Part shown: piece after piece, positions 13,700 to 24,500 of the stretch
How positions within the stretch are numbered: position 1 is the stretch's first letter
How the letters are laid out: the number at the start of each line of letters is the position of its first letter
From: Parelaphostrongylus tenuis
Lineage: Eukaryota > Nematoda > Chromadorea > Rhabditida > Metastrongylidae
Direction: 5' to 3'
Length of the DNA: 64,000 nucleotides
Assembly (NCBI GenBank): GCA_019055375.1
Contig: JAHQIW010005528.1
Location: 1 to 64,000 of the forward strand
The notes under the pieces: generated by a model
The model's input: the letters and a program-made list of their open reading frames with translations, nothing else
What the model was told of the DNA's origin: nothing
Databases searched by the model: none
Translations under genes and position numbers: made by a program

Positions 13700-14520
13700 T
13701 GTAAGTCATTAGCTTTTTAAAACCTCTGCAAAATTTTGGTTCTTGTCTATCACATAGCGACAAAGGAAAATTCGTCGACCCTTTTCGCTGGACAAGAAAT
13801 TTTAACAAGAATGTTAGTAATCATTCGAGAGCTCAAATTTTTAGCTACCGCATTACGTGGCCGTTCTTTGAAAACACCCTTTCCTAACGATGTAAAATTC
13901 AAAATAAAATCATGCTTTACATCAGCAGCGTAGCTCCGCGAAACCACTTTTACTTCGCTGGAAGCACGAAAGCATATATATCAACGTGTAGAGGCAATCT
14001 CATAGTATCAATGTCACACGCTTGATCTACAGTTTCTTCCAGAGCGGAAAAGAAATTCCTGATCGAATGACAAAAATCGCCCAGCGCATATGACGCACCA
14101 ACGCATTTCGATCGATCGATTGCGGGTCGCCGCATCGAATATACAGCCACCAGGGACACCGAATGTAGATTAGCCGGCAAGCAAGCGCGCTGGATATGTG
14201 AAACTCGATCTTATTCATCCTCTTACACTTGAGTGAAACAGTCTTCCCTATACATTAGCACAGCTTTCGAATCCTGGAAAGCTGCGCTATCGAATGATTG
14301 CCAGTAGTCTAAAGGATGAGCTCCGTAGCGCGACAAATTTGCTAGTGTGAAACAAAAATGTTTTCCTTTAGCTGAAGCATTATAAAGAGATTTTATCAAA
14401 AAATGTCTACGTAGCCCAGTAGCCAGAAATTTGAGCTTTCGAATGATTATCAAATCTTATGAAAAATTCTTGTCCTAGCAAAAAGGATAGTTTCTCCACT
14501 TGTCTAAAAGAATCCAAATT
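13700..14520. repeat. family F repeat array
   Basis: Pieces in both orientations: AGTAATCATTCGAGAGCTCA near 13816 and TTTGAGCTTTCGAATGATTA near 14428. Frames here are fragments of the repeat. Confidence 0.5.
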
Positions 14521-14914
14521 TTTAGGCGAGGTCTCAAACACAAACGATTTGAAGGTGCCATTTCTCCGGGAGTGGTTTACAGAACGTCGAACCTTGTTTG
14601 GGAGCTTAACCAGCGTCTCTGCCTCTCCGCGGGCGGAGATAAAGGTTATTGGAAAGGCTTTAGCATAACAATGTTCTCCGATGGAACAGATGAATATCAC
14701 TCTAAAAACTTCACTGAAATTTTAAACAAATCATCATTACCTTTCTCTTTCGTGGCACCGGTAAGTCGTTGAACTTCATGCCAAGTCTTTTCTTACGCAA
14801 CCGTCCTGATGTGGTTTCACAAACAGTTCGGGAAAGCGGCAGTCAAGATGAAGTCGGATATCTTCAAAATGTGTTCACGTTTGTACTTTGTGCTGTGAGA
14901 TGTGCTTTTCTTTA

Positions 14915-15085
14915 GCCCTTTCGAGACCGTAGACCCACGGCCTCTGCATCTCTAACTGGCAACTTCAAACGCTCTGCTCCACCCTCTTTGCATCTCTAAC
15001 CCTCAGCGTGCTGCATCTAACAACGACAATTTCGTCCAACAATGGCACGCTGGGGGTCAGAGATGCAGAAGAAGTGGAGCAGATC
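14915..15085. repeat. short GC-rich palindrome, family P
   Basis: CTCAGCGTGCTGCATCTAAC faces GCACGCTGGGGGTCAGAGAT. The outer edge is CCCTTTCGAGACCGTAGACC. Two other copies occur in the window. Confidence 0.6.
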
Positions 15086-15464
15086 GCCCGGTATTGCCAG
15101 TCAGAGAAGCAGAGCCGTGTGTCAACGGTCGTGAAAGGCTTATAAGTTTTGAAAATCCATGAAAGTAGAACATGATCTTTGGCAATATTATGGTCTAACC
15201 AGCGATAGATCGACGTGATACGTATAACTTTTACCACAATATCAGCCCTCTTTCCTAACAAGTATATCAGATATGTTCGCCAGAAAGGATCTGCCTCTAT
15301 AGGAGTTCTAGGTTACAGAAAAATGGGCAACAATCGCGGCGTATAAGTTTACGAACCAGCCTGCGTAACCTCCATGGGAGTTATTCATAGAGTGAGTGGA
15401 CGATATGAACGCTGTAAAAGGCAAAACAAATGTTCTTTCCAAAAAGGTAAAAGGATAAAACTCT

Positions 15465-15735
15465 TGCTACTGATCAATCCCTCAAGATGCGCCCTGCATT
15501 CAACTTCATCAAGCGTCGTTAGAAGTGATTTGACGGCATACTCGACCTTTACAATTACTCGCGGAGGCCTCACGATATGTCAGGTTATTGCTGCTATTCT
15601 CTCAGAAGAGTATAGTACCAATTTGCCGAGGCCGGAGAAATGTAGGGTTTCGTGACTTATGGGCGCGGGATCGTACCGCAGATTAAGGTGAACGTGTTGC
15701 TGCGAACCTCTAACCACTGCACCACACGCACCCCC
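15465..15735 (-). repeat. SINE family 1
   Basis: Minus copy running from a tail-like CAATCCCTCAAGATGCGCCC to the head, with CTCTAACCACTGCACCACAC as the reversed A-box region. Confidence 0.6.
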
Positions 15736-15862
15736 GGTGTGACTTCCATAGGATGCACAACACATTTTCTCTATTTAAATTCATAGAAACTACAATTATA
15801 AGATAGAGCTTTTGGAGATGATTAATTTCTGATAAATGAGCTCTGCGCTTAACTTCATTAAT

Positions 15863-15996
15863 CCTTTCGGGACCATGGACCCAACCCTCCGCGTCTCTAA
15901 CCCCCAGCGTATTGCGTCTAACAACGACACGCCGAGGTAAGACGCAGTACGCTGGGGGTTAAAGACGCAGAGGGTTGGGTCGATGTCCTCAAAAGG
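15863..15996. repeat. short GC-rich palindrome, family P
   Basis: CCTTTCGGGACCATGGACCC at the left edge. CCCCCAGCGTATTGCGTCT and AGACGCAGTACGCTGGGGG are the inverted arms, and AAGGGTTAAC closes it. Confidence 0.65.
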
Positions 15997-15997
15997 G

Positions 15998-16590
15998 TTA
16001 ACAAACATAGGTCCTATCATATATATTAACCGCCTCATCGTAGCTGGGCGGGGGTTCTTGGGTGTCGGGCTGCAGTGTACAACGGGAATTAAACCCCTTC
16101 TCCCATTCTATCCCTATAGTAGAGCCACCCAAGCTCAGAAGTTTGACGTTTCCACCAGCAAGCTCACCTAAGAGTAAACCGTACCAGGGATGACTACCGT
16201 CTTGGTAGCCATTAGTCGCAACTTCTGCTGATCCACAAGGGCCGACAACTGTTGTAATGTGGTGACGATCTAAGGAAGCCGCGGATAGGCTTATCTCGGG
16301 ACTTTAGGGAAGAAGACAGCTAAACCAGCCAATTTACTTGCGTTGGGGCCACCTGAATAAGTAATAAGCATAGGTAAAAGTGGCTGAAAGTGAAAGATAG
16401 CTCTGACCTTCTGATGCAAATTAGCCCTGCTAACGGGATGGGAAGCTCGGTGAGTTCGCCGTCGTGCGGAATAACCAGTGACCGATCTTGTGCGTATTGA
16501 TCGCGACACCTCTACGCACAGCGTTACACGACCCTATGAAAACAGTTATAGGATCAAAATCGGAACAACAAGGGGGGATGCCATAACGTA
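15998..16590 (-). pseudogene. decayed protein-coding sequence of unknown origin
   Basis: Three minus-strand frames take over from one another. 16585-16433 includes DPITVFIGSCNAVRRGVAIN. 16511-16323 includes LPIPLAGLICIRRSELSFTF. 16303-15998 includes GSHPWYGLLLGELAGG and EPPPSYDEA, then TAA. A short frame with TYSGGPNASKLAGLAVFFP overlaps between the last two. Each piece looks coding, but together they need at least two frameshifts, and no start codon is evident. EPPPSYDEA contains a PPxY motif, which recruits WW domains. I do not recognise the family; a host pseudogene or an old viral or retroelement insertion are both possible. Confidence 0.4.
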
Positions 16591-16774
16591 AGTACCGAAA
16601 CCAACACTAACAGAAGTAATTGTCACAGAAAATTGTCACAAATATCAAACAATTTGTCACAAAAATATAAGAATTGAAAATGAATTTGCACAAGGTTCGA
16701 ACAGTTACTAATATTTGAAACTTAACGGGAGAAGTTAAGGTAAAACAAAGTTCGATAGAGAAGAGGACATCTTT

Positions 16775-17405
16775 CGTTTCGAGTGTTTTCTTAAGACCAC
16801 AGCTCAAATTTCAATATGCCTGGTGATCATTTTTGAGCCACGCATGTCAGTGATCTGTCAAAGAGGACTGACTTATAGAGCCCCATACACGTGTTTCGAT
16901 CTTGCGATCTCGTCAGTCGGGCAGTTACCTTTTCTCGTCTTTTTCTGATCTCTGTGGGTGCTGCAGTCAGCCCTCTGATAGCCCACCGACATGAGTGGCT
17001 CAAAAATAATTACCCAGGCATATTGAAAATTGAGCTGTGGTCTTAAGAAAACACTCGAAACGAAAGTTATGATATATTGAATATATTAGCCACGAGCATT
17101 CGATTATACAACACTCTGTGTTCGGTGATCATTACACTGGACATAGAGCGTGAAACGTTCGTCGTTGCTAACTCTTAGTGTGGGGACTGAAGCACCCATA
17201 CAGGATTGGCAAAAGGCGAGAAAGGGTAACTGCCCGACTGACGTGATCGCAAGATCGAAATACGTGAATCGGGCTCTATAAGTCAGCCCTCTTTGATAGA
17301 CCACTGACATGCGTGGCCCAAAAATGATTACCCAGGCATTTTGAAATTTGAGCTGTGGTCTTAAGAAAACACTCGAAACGGAAGATATGATAGATCGAAT
17401 AATTA
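16775..17405. repeat. foldback element family A, variant copies
   Basis: TTTCGAGTGTTTTCTTAAGA at the left and its complement near 17050 and 17360. The inner TACACGTGTTTCGATCTTGC block occurs in both orientations. Two copies lie back to back. Confidence 0.55.
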
Positions 17406-17509
17406 CTTATATTCAAAGCCTTCACGGGAAAAATTAGGATTAAACAAAGTTTGATAAAGAAAAGGACAGATCGTGAGAAATTTCGCATTTCTTTGCTGAT
17501 GTTTAAAGA

Positions 17510-17770
17510 TAGTCGGACTCTTTTAAGCCAATTACTAATAGTCTGGATCTAAAGGAAGAGCTCTGTACTGCGATAAAAACGCTTGTGTGAAACACAAATG
17601 TATTCTCTATGTTACAGCGCTCAAAAGGGACTTTTGTAATAAACGGCAACGTAGCGCAGTAGCCAGAGATTTAAGCTGTCGAATGATTACTAAAGATTCA
17701 TTGCAAAGCCTTTGTGCAGCGAAGGGATCGTTTCTCTTGTTGATTCCGGATAACGGAAAAGAACCCGACA
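17510..17770. repeat. family F repeat fragment
   Basis: GAGATTTAAGCTGTCGAATG and GTTTCTCTTGTTGATTCCGG match the reversed family core. Confidence 0.4.
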
Positions 17771-18390
17771 ACAAATTGGAAAACGGAAAAAAAGAGGAGA
17801 AACCGAAAAACGTCCAGGAAAATGTCCTCACGTGAGCGAATGGATGAATAGCGGTCAGCTACTATGTGAATCTTGCAGATTTATCTTGCTTAGCAGAGGT
17901 GAGGTTGCACCTCGACCGAGCCTGTATTTGAATATATGAATGGTTCATCTATGGATTGTCGATACCTTTATACAGCCCCTCTTTCCTACCCTCTCCTTCC
18001 ACGTCAGGTCAAAAATCAAACGAAGAAAAGGCGTGAAAAACTCTTGAAGAATTTTGAATCGAACGCCAAAAATTTGAAAATGAAGCGGAAAGGCGAAACT
18101 TCGCGCCTTTCATTCGTTTGATCTTTTGACGTGATCTGGGAGGCGGGAAGAGGAAGAACGGCATATAAAGGCGTCGACGATCCACCGAGTCATTCAAATA
18201 TTTAAATACAACCCTCGCCCTGGCTCTGTAGAAGGCGCAGTCGCTGGAAAGTCGGCCACCGAACTACTATCTAACCACAACCGCTACTCAACAACTATCA
18301 CCAACCTCGCGTCCGCTAAACAAGATAAGTCTTAAAAATTAACCTATATATAAATTATCAATGGCGAACTCCATAAAGATCAGTAAGTGT

Positions 18391-18582
18391 TTGGAAGATG
18401 CGCGTGTAGTGCAGTGGTTAGAGCTGTGCTGTGACACACGCGGTCGATGGTACGATGCTGCGCCCAAGGCTAGCCATCTAACTCCAGAGTCGGTGGAGTG
18501 GTCAAGTGGTAACAGGCTCGTATGGGAGTATAGCAGCACTGACTTCACACATCGGTAGGCCACCACAAGTCATTGCAAAGAC
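18391..18582 (+). repeat. SINE family 1, 5' part
   Basis: Head with GTGCAGTGGTTAGAGCTGTG and a following body fragment, cut off by the GC-rich palindromic element. Confidence 0.6.
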
Positions 18583-18892
18583 CGATTAACCGGTTGACTT
18601 CCGCGGACCCAAATTGGGCGCGTCTGCTAGCATGGATACGACTCCACCTCCTCCGCCCCGACTAGTCGCCGACCACTGTTTTTCGTTGCAAGACCCGCAG
18701 CTATATTAGTCGCCGACTACAGTACTACTTTCTGTTACAAGATGGCACACAAATTAATCCAAAACCTAGCTGCGGGTCCTGCAACGAAAAGCAGTACAGT
18801 AGTCGGCGACCAGTCGAGGTAGAGAAGGTGGGGTCAGATGGAGCTGGCGAGCACGCCCAGCATGGGTCCGCGGAGGTCAAGCGGATCTGCGA
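18583..18892. mobile_element. GC-rich palindromic element inside a SINE
   Basis: Long inverted arms: TTGACTTCCGCGGACCC at the left and GGGTCCGCGGAGGTCAA at the right, with inner arms around GACCCGCAGCT and AGCTGCGGGTC. It has no coding capacity. It separates SINE 1 sequence at 18391-18580 from more SINE 1 sequence after 18900, so it probably inserted into or between SINE copies. Confidence 0.6.
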
Positions 18893-19030
18893 CAAACACA
18901 TGGTCTTTGGTTCGATCCCTTGCCCATGGCTCACCAAACCGTCCATCCCTCTGCGGTCGGTGAATTGGTGCTATGGCGCATCCCTCACGGGATTGATCAC
19001 CGCTGAGTGCTTGCTCCTTCTTTTGATACT
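18893..19030 (+). repeat. SINE family 1, fragment
   Basis: Starts near TGGTTCGATCCCTTGCCC (B box) and runs into the GGTCGGTGAATTGGTGC body and the CATCCCTCACGGGATTGATC tail. The middle is deleted. Confidence 0.55.
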
Positions 19031-19107
19031 TTCTCCTACTCTTAACACCTGTAATGCTTCGCTTTCTCGGAAATCCACCGCCTATTCTCCAGGAGCCTCC
19101 GAGGGGA

Positions 19108-19230
19108 GTGGATAGCACAGGTCCTCTGGAGATTGAGGCGCGAGTTCGACTCCCGCGCGAACCTCGGAATTTTGCACATCACCAGACATTTTGCAAGAAC
19201 CACAAACTCCACTACGATTAAAACATTAGG
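19108..19230 (+). repeat. SINE family 2
   Basis: GCGCGAGTTCGACTCCCGCG (B box) and TTTTGCACATCACCAGACAT (tail). Confidence 0.55.
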
Positions 19231-19564
19231 AGAGGTAATTAGACGTCGTCGCGTTTGAAACACTTAACACGAGTCCGTAATTACACACATTGTCCTTCCG
19301 TAGTGCGATACAGTGCTCCTGTTTAATTGTCGTTCACCTTAGACCATTTATGTGCTCGTGGAGGAACTGCTGCAATCATATTTCGCTATTTTAATTGATC
19401 TTTATTTTCTAATTATTCATGAAAATTGTTTTAAATCAACAAAATTGTAAATTTCCATAAAGTTCACTTTGATCATAAAGTCATTAGAGAAGATAAAAAA
19501 TAAATAAATAAAATAAAAAAAGGCTTGTAAAATGAGGAAAAATGACTCAAATAAAATAAATAAG

Positions 19565-19975
19565 ACAACTAAACAATATTTCATTATTATTATTTGAGCC
19601 AACATGTCATGTGGTCTGGTGATGGGCTCTTGTACAGCCCGATACACGTGTTTCGGCCTTACAGTCTCATCAGTCAAGCGGAACCCGTCGTCTTTTAGCC
19701 AATCATCTCGGGACCCGTACTCTCCCTATAAAGAGGTAGCGATGACGAACGATTTACACTGTATGTCGAGTGAAATTATCACCAAACATACAGTGTTGTG
19801 AACTCGATTGCTCTTCCTGCTGCTTGTTGTTTTTCGTAAGATCGAAACACGTGTATCGGGCTCTACCAGAGCCCATTAACAGACCACATGACATGTTGGC
19901 TCAAATAATAATTATGACATATATTCAAATTTCAGCGTGGTCTCAATAAAACACTTGAAATAAAGGTATAAAGCA
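19565..19975. repeat. foldback element family A
   Basis: TTATTTGAGCCAACATGTCA at 19590 and the complement GACATGTTGGCTCAAATAAT near 19895 are the inverted arms. Both arms carry the ACACGTGTTTCGGCC block. A TA array follows directly. Confidence 0.65.
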
Positions 19976-19977
19976 AT

Positions 19978-20056
19978 AATATATTATATATGTATATATA
20001 TGTGCATATATGTATCTGTATATATACATACATATACAAAATATATATATATATAT
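19978..20056. repeat. TA-rich microsatellite
   Basis: Runs of (TA)n broken by ATGTG, TGCATA and similar units. It is one of five such arrays in the window. Confidence 0.85.
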
Positions 20057-20137
20057 CAACAAGTAGTAATAGTGATAATAATGTAGTGAATAATAGCAAT
20101 AATAATATAGTAATTTCAAGGTAATATATTATTGTAT

Positions 20138-20460
20138 GAGAGCGCATGTGACGCAATGCTTAGAGGTGCTCTGGGTCACACAAGAGGTAAATGGTTCAAT
20201 CTCGCGCTCATGACTTACCAAGCCATCCATCCCTACAGGGTCGGTAAATTGGTACCAGACTGATTTTAGACTTGTCTGGGAGGATAAGCAACACTGACTT
20301 GGTTCAGCGAGAGGCCATCAGGAGTCATTGTAACGACCAGGTATGCATTCAATCACTCCAAACGAAGTTAAAAATTGAAGACGAATGCATGGTGCATCCC
20401 TCAGGGATTGGTCAACGCCGAATGCTCAATCTAGAGCTCTATCTATAGTATCAAAGGATA
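20138..20460 (+). repeat. SINE family 1, near-complete copy
   Basis: A tRNA-like head with an A box (GACGCAATGCTTAGAGG) and a B box (GGTTCAATCTC) is followed by a long family body: CATCCATCCCTACAGGGTCG, TCATTGTAACGACCAGGTAT and CATCCCTCAGGGATTGGTCA. Pol III promoter boxes and repetition identify it as a tRNA-derived SINE of about 320 bp. Confidence 0.7.
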
Positions 20461-20461
20461 A

Positions 20462-20745
20462 AGAATAAAGCTCTCGGCATTGATCAATCCCCGTAGGATT
20501 CGCCATGCATTCGTCTTCAATTTTTGGCTTCGTTTGAGGGTGAATGAATGCATATCTAACCTTTACAATGACTCGCGGAGGCCTCCTGCTGAATCGAGCC
20601 AGTGCTGCTTATCCTCCCAGACAAGTCTGGTACCAGTTTACCGACCCCGGAGGGATGGATGGCTTGGTGAGCCATGAGCGCGAGATTAAACCGTTGACCT
20701 CTTATGCGACGCAGGAGCACCTCTAACCACTGCGCCATGAGCTTA
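20462..20745 (-). repeat. SINE family 1, inverted partner
   Basis: This is a minus-strand copy of the preceding SINE, tail to tail with it and separated by a few tens of bases. Together they make a roughly 600-bp imperfect palindrome. Confidence 0.7.
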
Positions 20746-21118
20746 TATGTAATATAGTGCATAATAATATAAATAAAGTAAATAAGATGGAGTAAGTAAA
20801 ATGAGATCATTAAAATAATTGTAAAATTATGGTTAGAGATATTTTAAAATAAATGTAAAGTCAATAAAGTTATTTTGGTGAATTGAAATTGTGAAACATA
20901 TAATACAAATGAATTCGCGCTCATCGACACCCAAATAATTTCGCAATCGCAGCCATCGTATTTGGTCTTTTACAAAGTACTATCCGCGCCAACTATAGAT
21001 TCCTAAATACGAGTAATACTCGGAGCCTGGGGTGGCCTGGGTGGCCATGTTTCTGTTCTCTGATGACTATGTTGAGGGTTTAAATCACTCCCATGGGCTA
21101 TCATTATGCTGATTTCAC

Positions 21119-21176
21119 ACGCGGCGCGCGGAGTACGTTGCGGCGCTCCAGTGCGAACTGCCTCCGCGCGCGGCGT
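21119..21176. promoter_or_regulatory. GC-rich hairpin upstream of the TMEM186-like gene
   Basis: ACGCGGCGCGCGGAG at 21119-21133 pairs, with one mismatch, with CTCCGCGCGCGGCGT at 21162-21176. CpG-rich DNA of this kind is rare in the window and sits about 240 nt before the start codon. It may belong to the promoter or be a remnant of a foldback element. Confidence 0.45.
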
Positions 21177-21389
21177 ATCGCGTCACCACCAGGTACTCAA
21201 CGGGGTAACCATTTGAATTCAGTTGCGGCCTGACGGATCATCGCATATTCGCCAGTTCTCACATTAATTTAGCTCATATAAGACATTTTCAAAAGCATGC
21301 GTCATTCCTCATTCACGTGTAATTTTGGTAAAATTTTTTCTTTCTCTAGCACATTCTGTGACATCTTCTGACTTCTGTCGATGCTTCGT

Positions 21390-21413
21390 TTATTTTAGAG
21401 ACTAACTGAGTTC
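21390..21413 (+). promoter_or_regulatory. acceptor site just upstream of TMEM186-like ATG
   Basis: TTTATTTTAG ends at 21398, 15 nt before the ATG. A pyrimidine-rich acceptor this close to a start codon with no upstream coding exon is typical of nematode spliced-leader addition or a short 5' UTR exon. The sequence cannot tell which. Confidence 0.45.
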
Positions 21414-21539
21414 ATGTTAGCTGCGCGATCTCTTCAAAATCTTGCTAGTCTCAGTGTTCGACGTTCTATCAGTTCGTCACGGCAATCTTCATCATGGTGG
21501 AGAAAAACGTGGGAGATTGTGAAGGACTTCTTAGGCGAG
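21414..21539 (+). CDS. TMEM186-like exon 1 (start, targeting peptide)
   Basis: 42 codons starting MLAARSLQNLASLSVRRSIS and ending at the donor GAG|GTAAAA, phase 0. The ATG is the first one 15 nt after a good acceptor (TTTTAG at 21393-21398), which suggests a 5' UTR intron or spliced-leader addition. Confidence 0.7.
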
Positions 21540-24500
21540 GTAAAAGCTTTTTCTAAATCCCTACGGCTACCATACTCTTACTTTTCGGGTGTGTAATGTA
21601 TGCATTTGTCTAAAATCCACAAAATTCTTATATTTTCGTTGTCTCAATGCGTTTTCCAACCCTTCGGGAACGAGGCCGCTTTCATTTTTTCCAGACTTTC
21701 AGTAGTCATTTCGGTACTTATATGTCAGACGGCGATAAGTAAATACTCAACCTTATTCGCTGGACGAGATTTTTTTCACAGGAGTATTAGTAATCATTCA
21801 AGAGCTTAAATCTCTAGCTAGAACCGTGCGTAGCCGTTTTTTTCAAAATACCCTTTCGTAACGCTGTGAAATTCAAAATAAAATCATGTTCCACATGATC
21901 ACGCGTTTTTTTTTCTTATATCGCTCATATCTCGCTGGGCAAAACTCCTTTCTCAAAGTGTTAGTACTCTTTCAATAGAACAAATCTCGAAGAAGTCATA
22001 AATGTGTTTGCTTTTTGAAAAGCTATTCGATATCGCTGTAGTAGAAAGGAAAGATTTAAGGTTTACACCTCGCATAATAATGCTTTTTCTTTAAAATCTT
22101 AGTAATCATTCGATAGCGCAAGTTTCAATGATTCCAACGCTCTGCTTATCTTCTGAAAAGACTGTTTCACTGCAATAAAGCAGGGAAATTATGATTGAGG
22201 TTTACATATTCGGCGAAATTGTTTATCGGCCAACTCACGGGCGCTGCGACCGATCGATACGGGTTAGATATGTGGGGTGCAATTTATTTTAAATTGGAAA
22301 TTTTTTCTCCGCTTCGAAAGAAATTTCATTTAAAATGAGTGATTCAGCTATCGCGAAGCTTTCTCTACGCAATCATAGCTTTTTGTGCTTCCGGGAAATT
22401 ATACGCATGAGAGCATTGAAAGCTTGCGAAAGGTGTAAAACATATCCTTATTTTGGATTTTACAGCCTTATAAAAAAGGTATTTTGAACAACCGGCCTCT
22501 TACTACTCTATCCAGAACTTTAAGCTTTCAAATGATCATTAGCAATCCTAGTAAAATTTTGTGTTCAGCGAGTTAGGTCGAGCATCCGTTTATCTTAGTC
22601 TAACATATAAGGACTGTCATTTGATAGCTCAAACCACAACCAGTTTGATGCTAAGGATTCCTCACAATGTATTTGAAGCCTTCCATGAAATCTGTTAGAG
22701 GCACCGATACAGTGTAAGACACGAAGGGCGTATGTAAGCATATCTTTCAATGCTAGTTGGAGATTTCGCTCAAGAATAGTATAGTGTGGCAACGTATTTT
22801 AATCCTTTAACCATGCAATCGACAATCACCATAAAAGAACGCCACAGTGGTTATTTCGCCATATGTTGGAAGTAAGCTGTCCGTCGTTGATTCCTCTATA
22901 TAGGGGTAGATCCCCACGAGCTGACTATACGAGAGTGCACCGTGCAACTGACAAGGCTGATAAGCTGATACACGTGTGTTGCACTGTGTAAATGCCCATA
23001 GCAGACCTCGTGAAAAGCTCAAAATTCATTATCAGATTAGAAATGGTCAACTTAACAACCTCGTTTTTGCTAAATAAGAAAATCAAGGAGATTGTCAGGT
23101 TATATTGTTTTAGGCGAGGTCTGAAATAGTCGATTGAAAGCTATAATTTTTCTTTTTTTTCCTGAAAGGAGTCTCCTTAGACCGATGTAGCAGCGCATGT
23201 GATGTCACGTGTCACACTCGACGCGCTTTTTTTGCTCAACTGGGGTTTGTGGATGACATGAATTTCGTTGATTTTGAAGCCAATTTTGATTTCCGAAAAG
23301 ATTTCCAGAAAGTGCTTTAAGAGCAAAAAAAGATTGAGTCTCGAACTCCTAGCAGGCTCAAGCTTTGTAGCGGGTTTATTTGGCACTATTTTATTTTTTT
23401 TAGCACTTTATTTGATCCCCCATTCAGAGAAACTATAGATCTCTAACCAAGCTTGCGAACTTGATCCACGAAATGAAATTTTGCTACAAGAATTTCTTTC
23501 TACCTATTTTGTGCAGTTTTCTTGCGCATCGTGTGGTATATTTTCGTACATGCTTGTCCGACGTTGAGCGATATTGTCACCAACTGGACCGTTGCAATCA
23601 AGCAATTCCACGTCACCGCCGTCGTCAAGTCATTTTGCTTCAAGACAATGCACAGCCACACGCCGAGGAAACAAAGGAGAAGTTGATCGATTTGGTCTGG
23701 GAGCACTTGGATCATCCGCCATATCCGCCAGATCTGTTTCCGTCCGATTTCCATCTCTTCTGATCATGGGAACGATGGTTGGACAAGAAGAAGTTGCGAG
23801 ACAGCAATCATCTGCGCCGAGAATTGATTGGTTGGTTTGCATCGATGAATAATGAGTTTCGATGAACGCGAAATTGATTTGTTGACGGAGTGTCGGCAGA
23901 TTTGTGTCCAGGCAGACGGAGAATACTTGTTTACTGTTATTTGATACTTTCGATCACTTGGAAAATTAAATTTCTGAATTTTTGTCACAAGTTCGGGAAC
24001 CTAGTTGGAGATCTAATAAGTGTTTTATATGCTATGTCTTTATCTCCAAGAGTTTTGTTTTTACTGAAGGTTAACCTTTTCTTACCCTCCTCGTATCATC
24101 AGGTCTCATACCTTAGCTGAAAACGTACGCTTCCTTGGTTTATCATTTAGGGCCCAGAGAGTAATTTCGATGAAGCCTTGATCTCCAAAGCGCACAGATT
24201 GGATGGAATCAATATGGACAAGTGGTTGCTTGTTTATAACGATCCAGGTATGGAAGGATTCATTGCGATTTTATTTTCTCAGGTTTTTTGAATTCGGGTT
24301 CACCTTTTATAAGCCCCTAAACGTACATTTCGCTTTCAAGATCTACTCACAAATAGGCAGTGACAGCAATAACGATCCCATCTTCTCCCCCATCTCATAA
24401 CTTATTTGAGAGCCACGTGTTTGTGTATCATGTTGGGATGGCTCTCGACTGCTCGCGGTTTTCGTTCTTCATGCTTCTTAGTTTACAGAAAGTACGATCC

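Noticed and set aside
20138..20215. tRNA gene
   Set aside because: A and B boxes are present, but the acceptor stem does not pair and the unit continues into a SINE body repeated many times.
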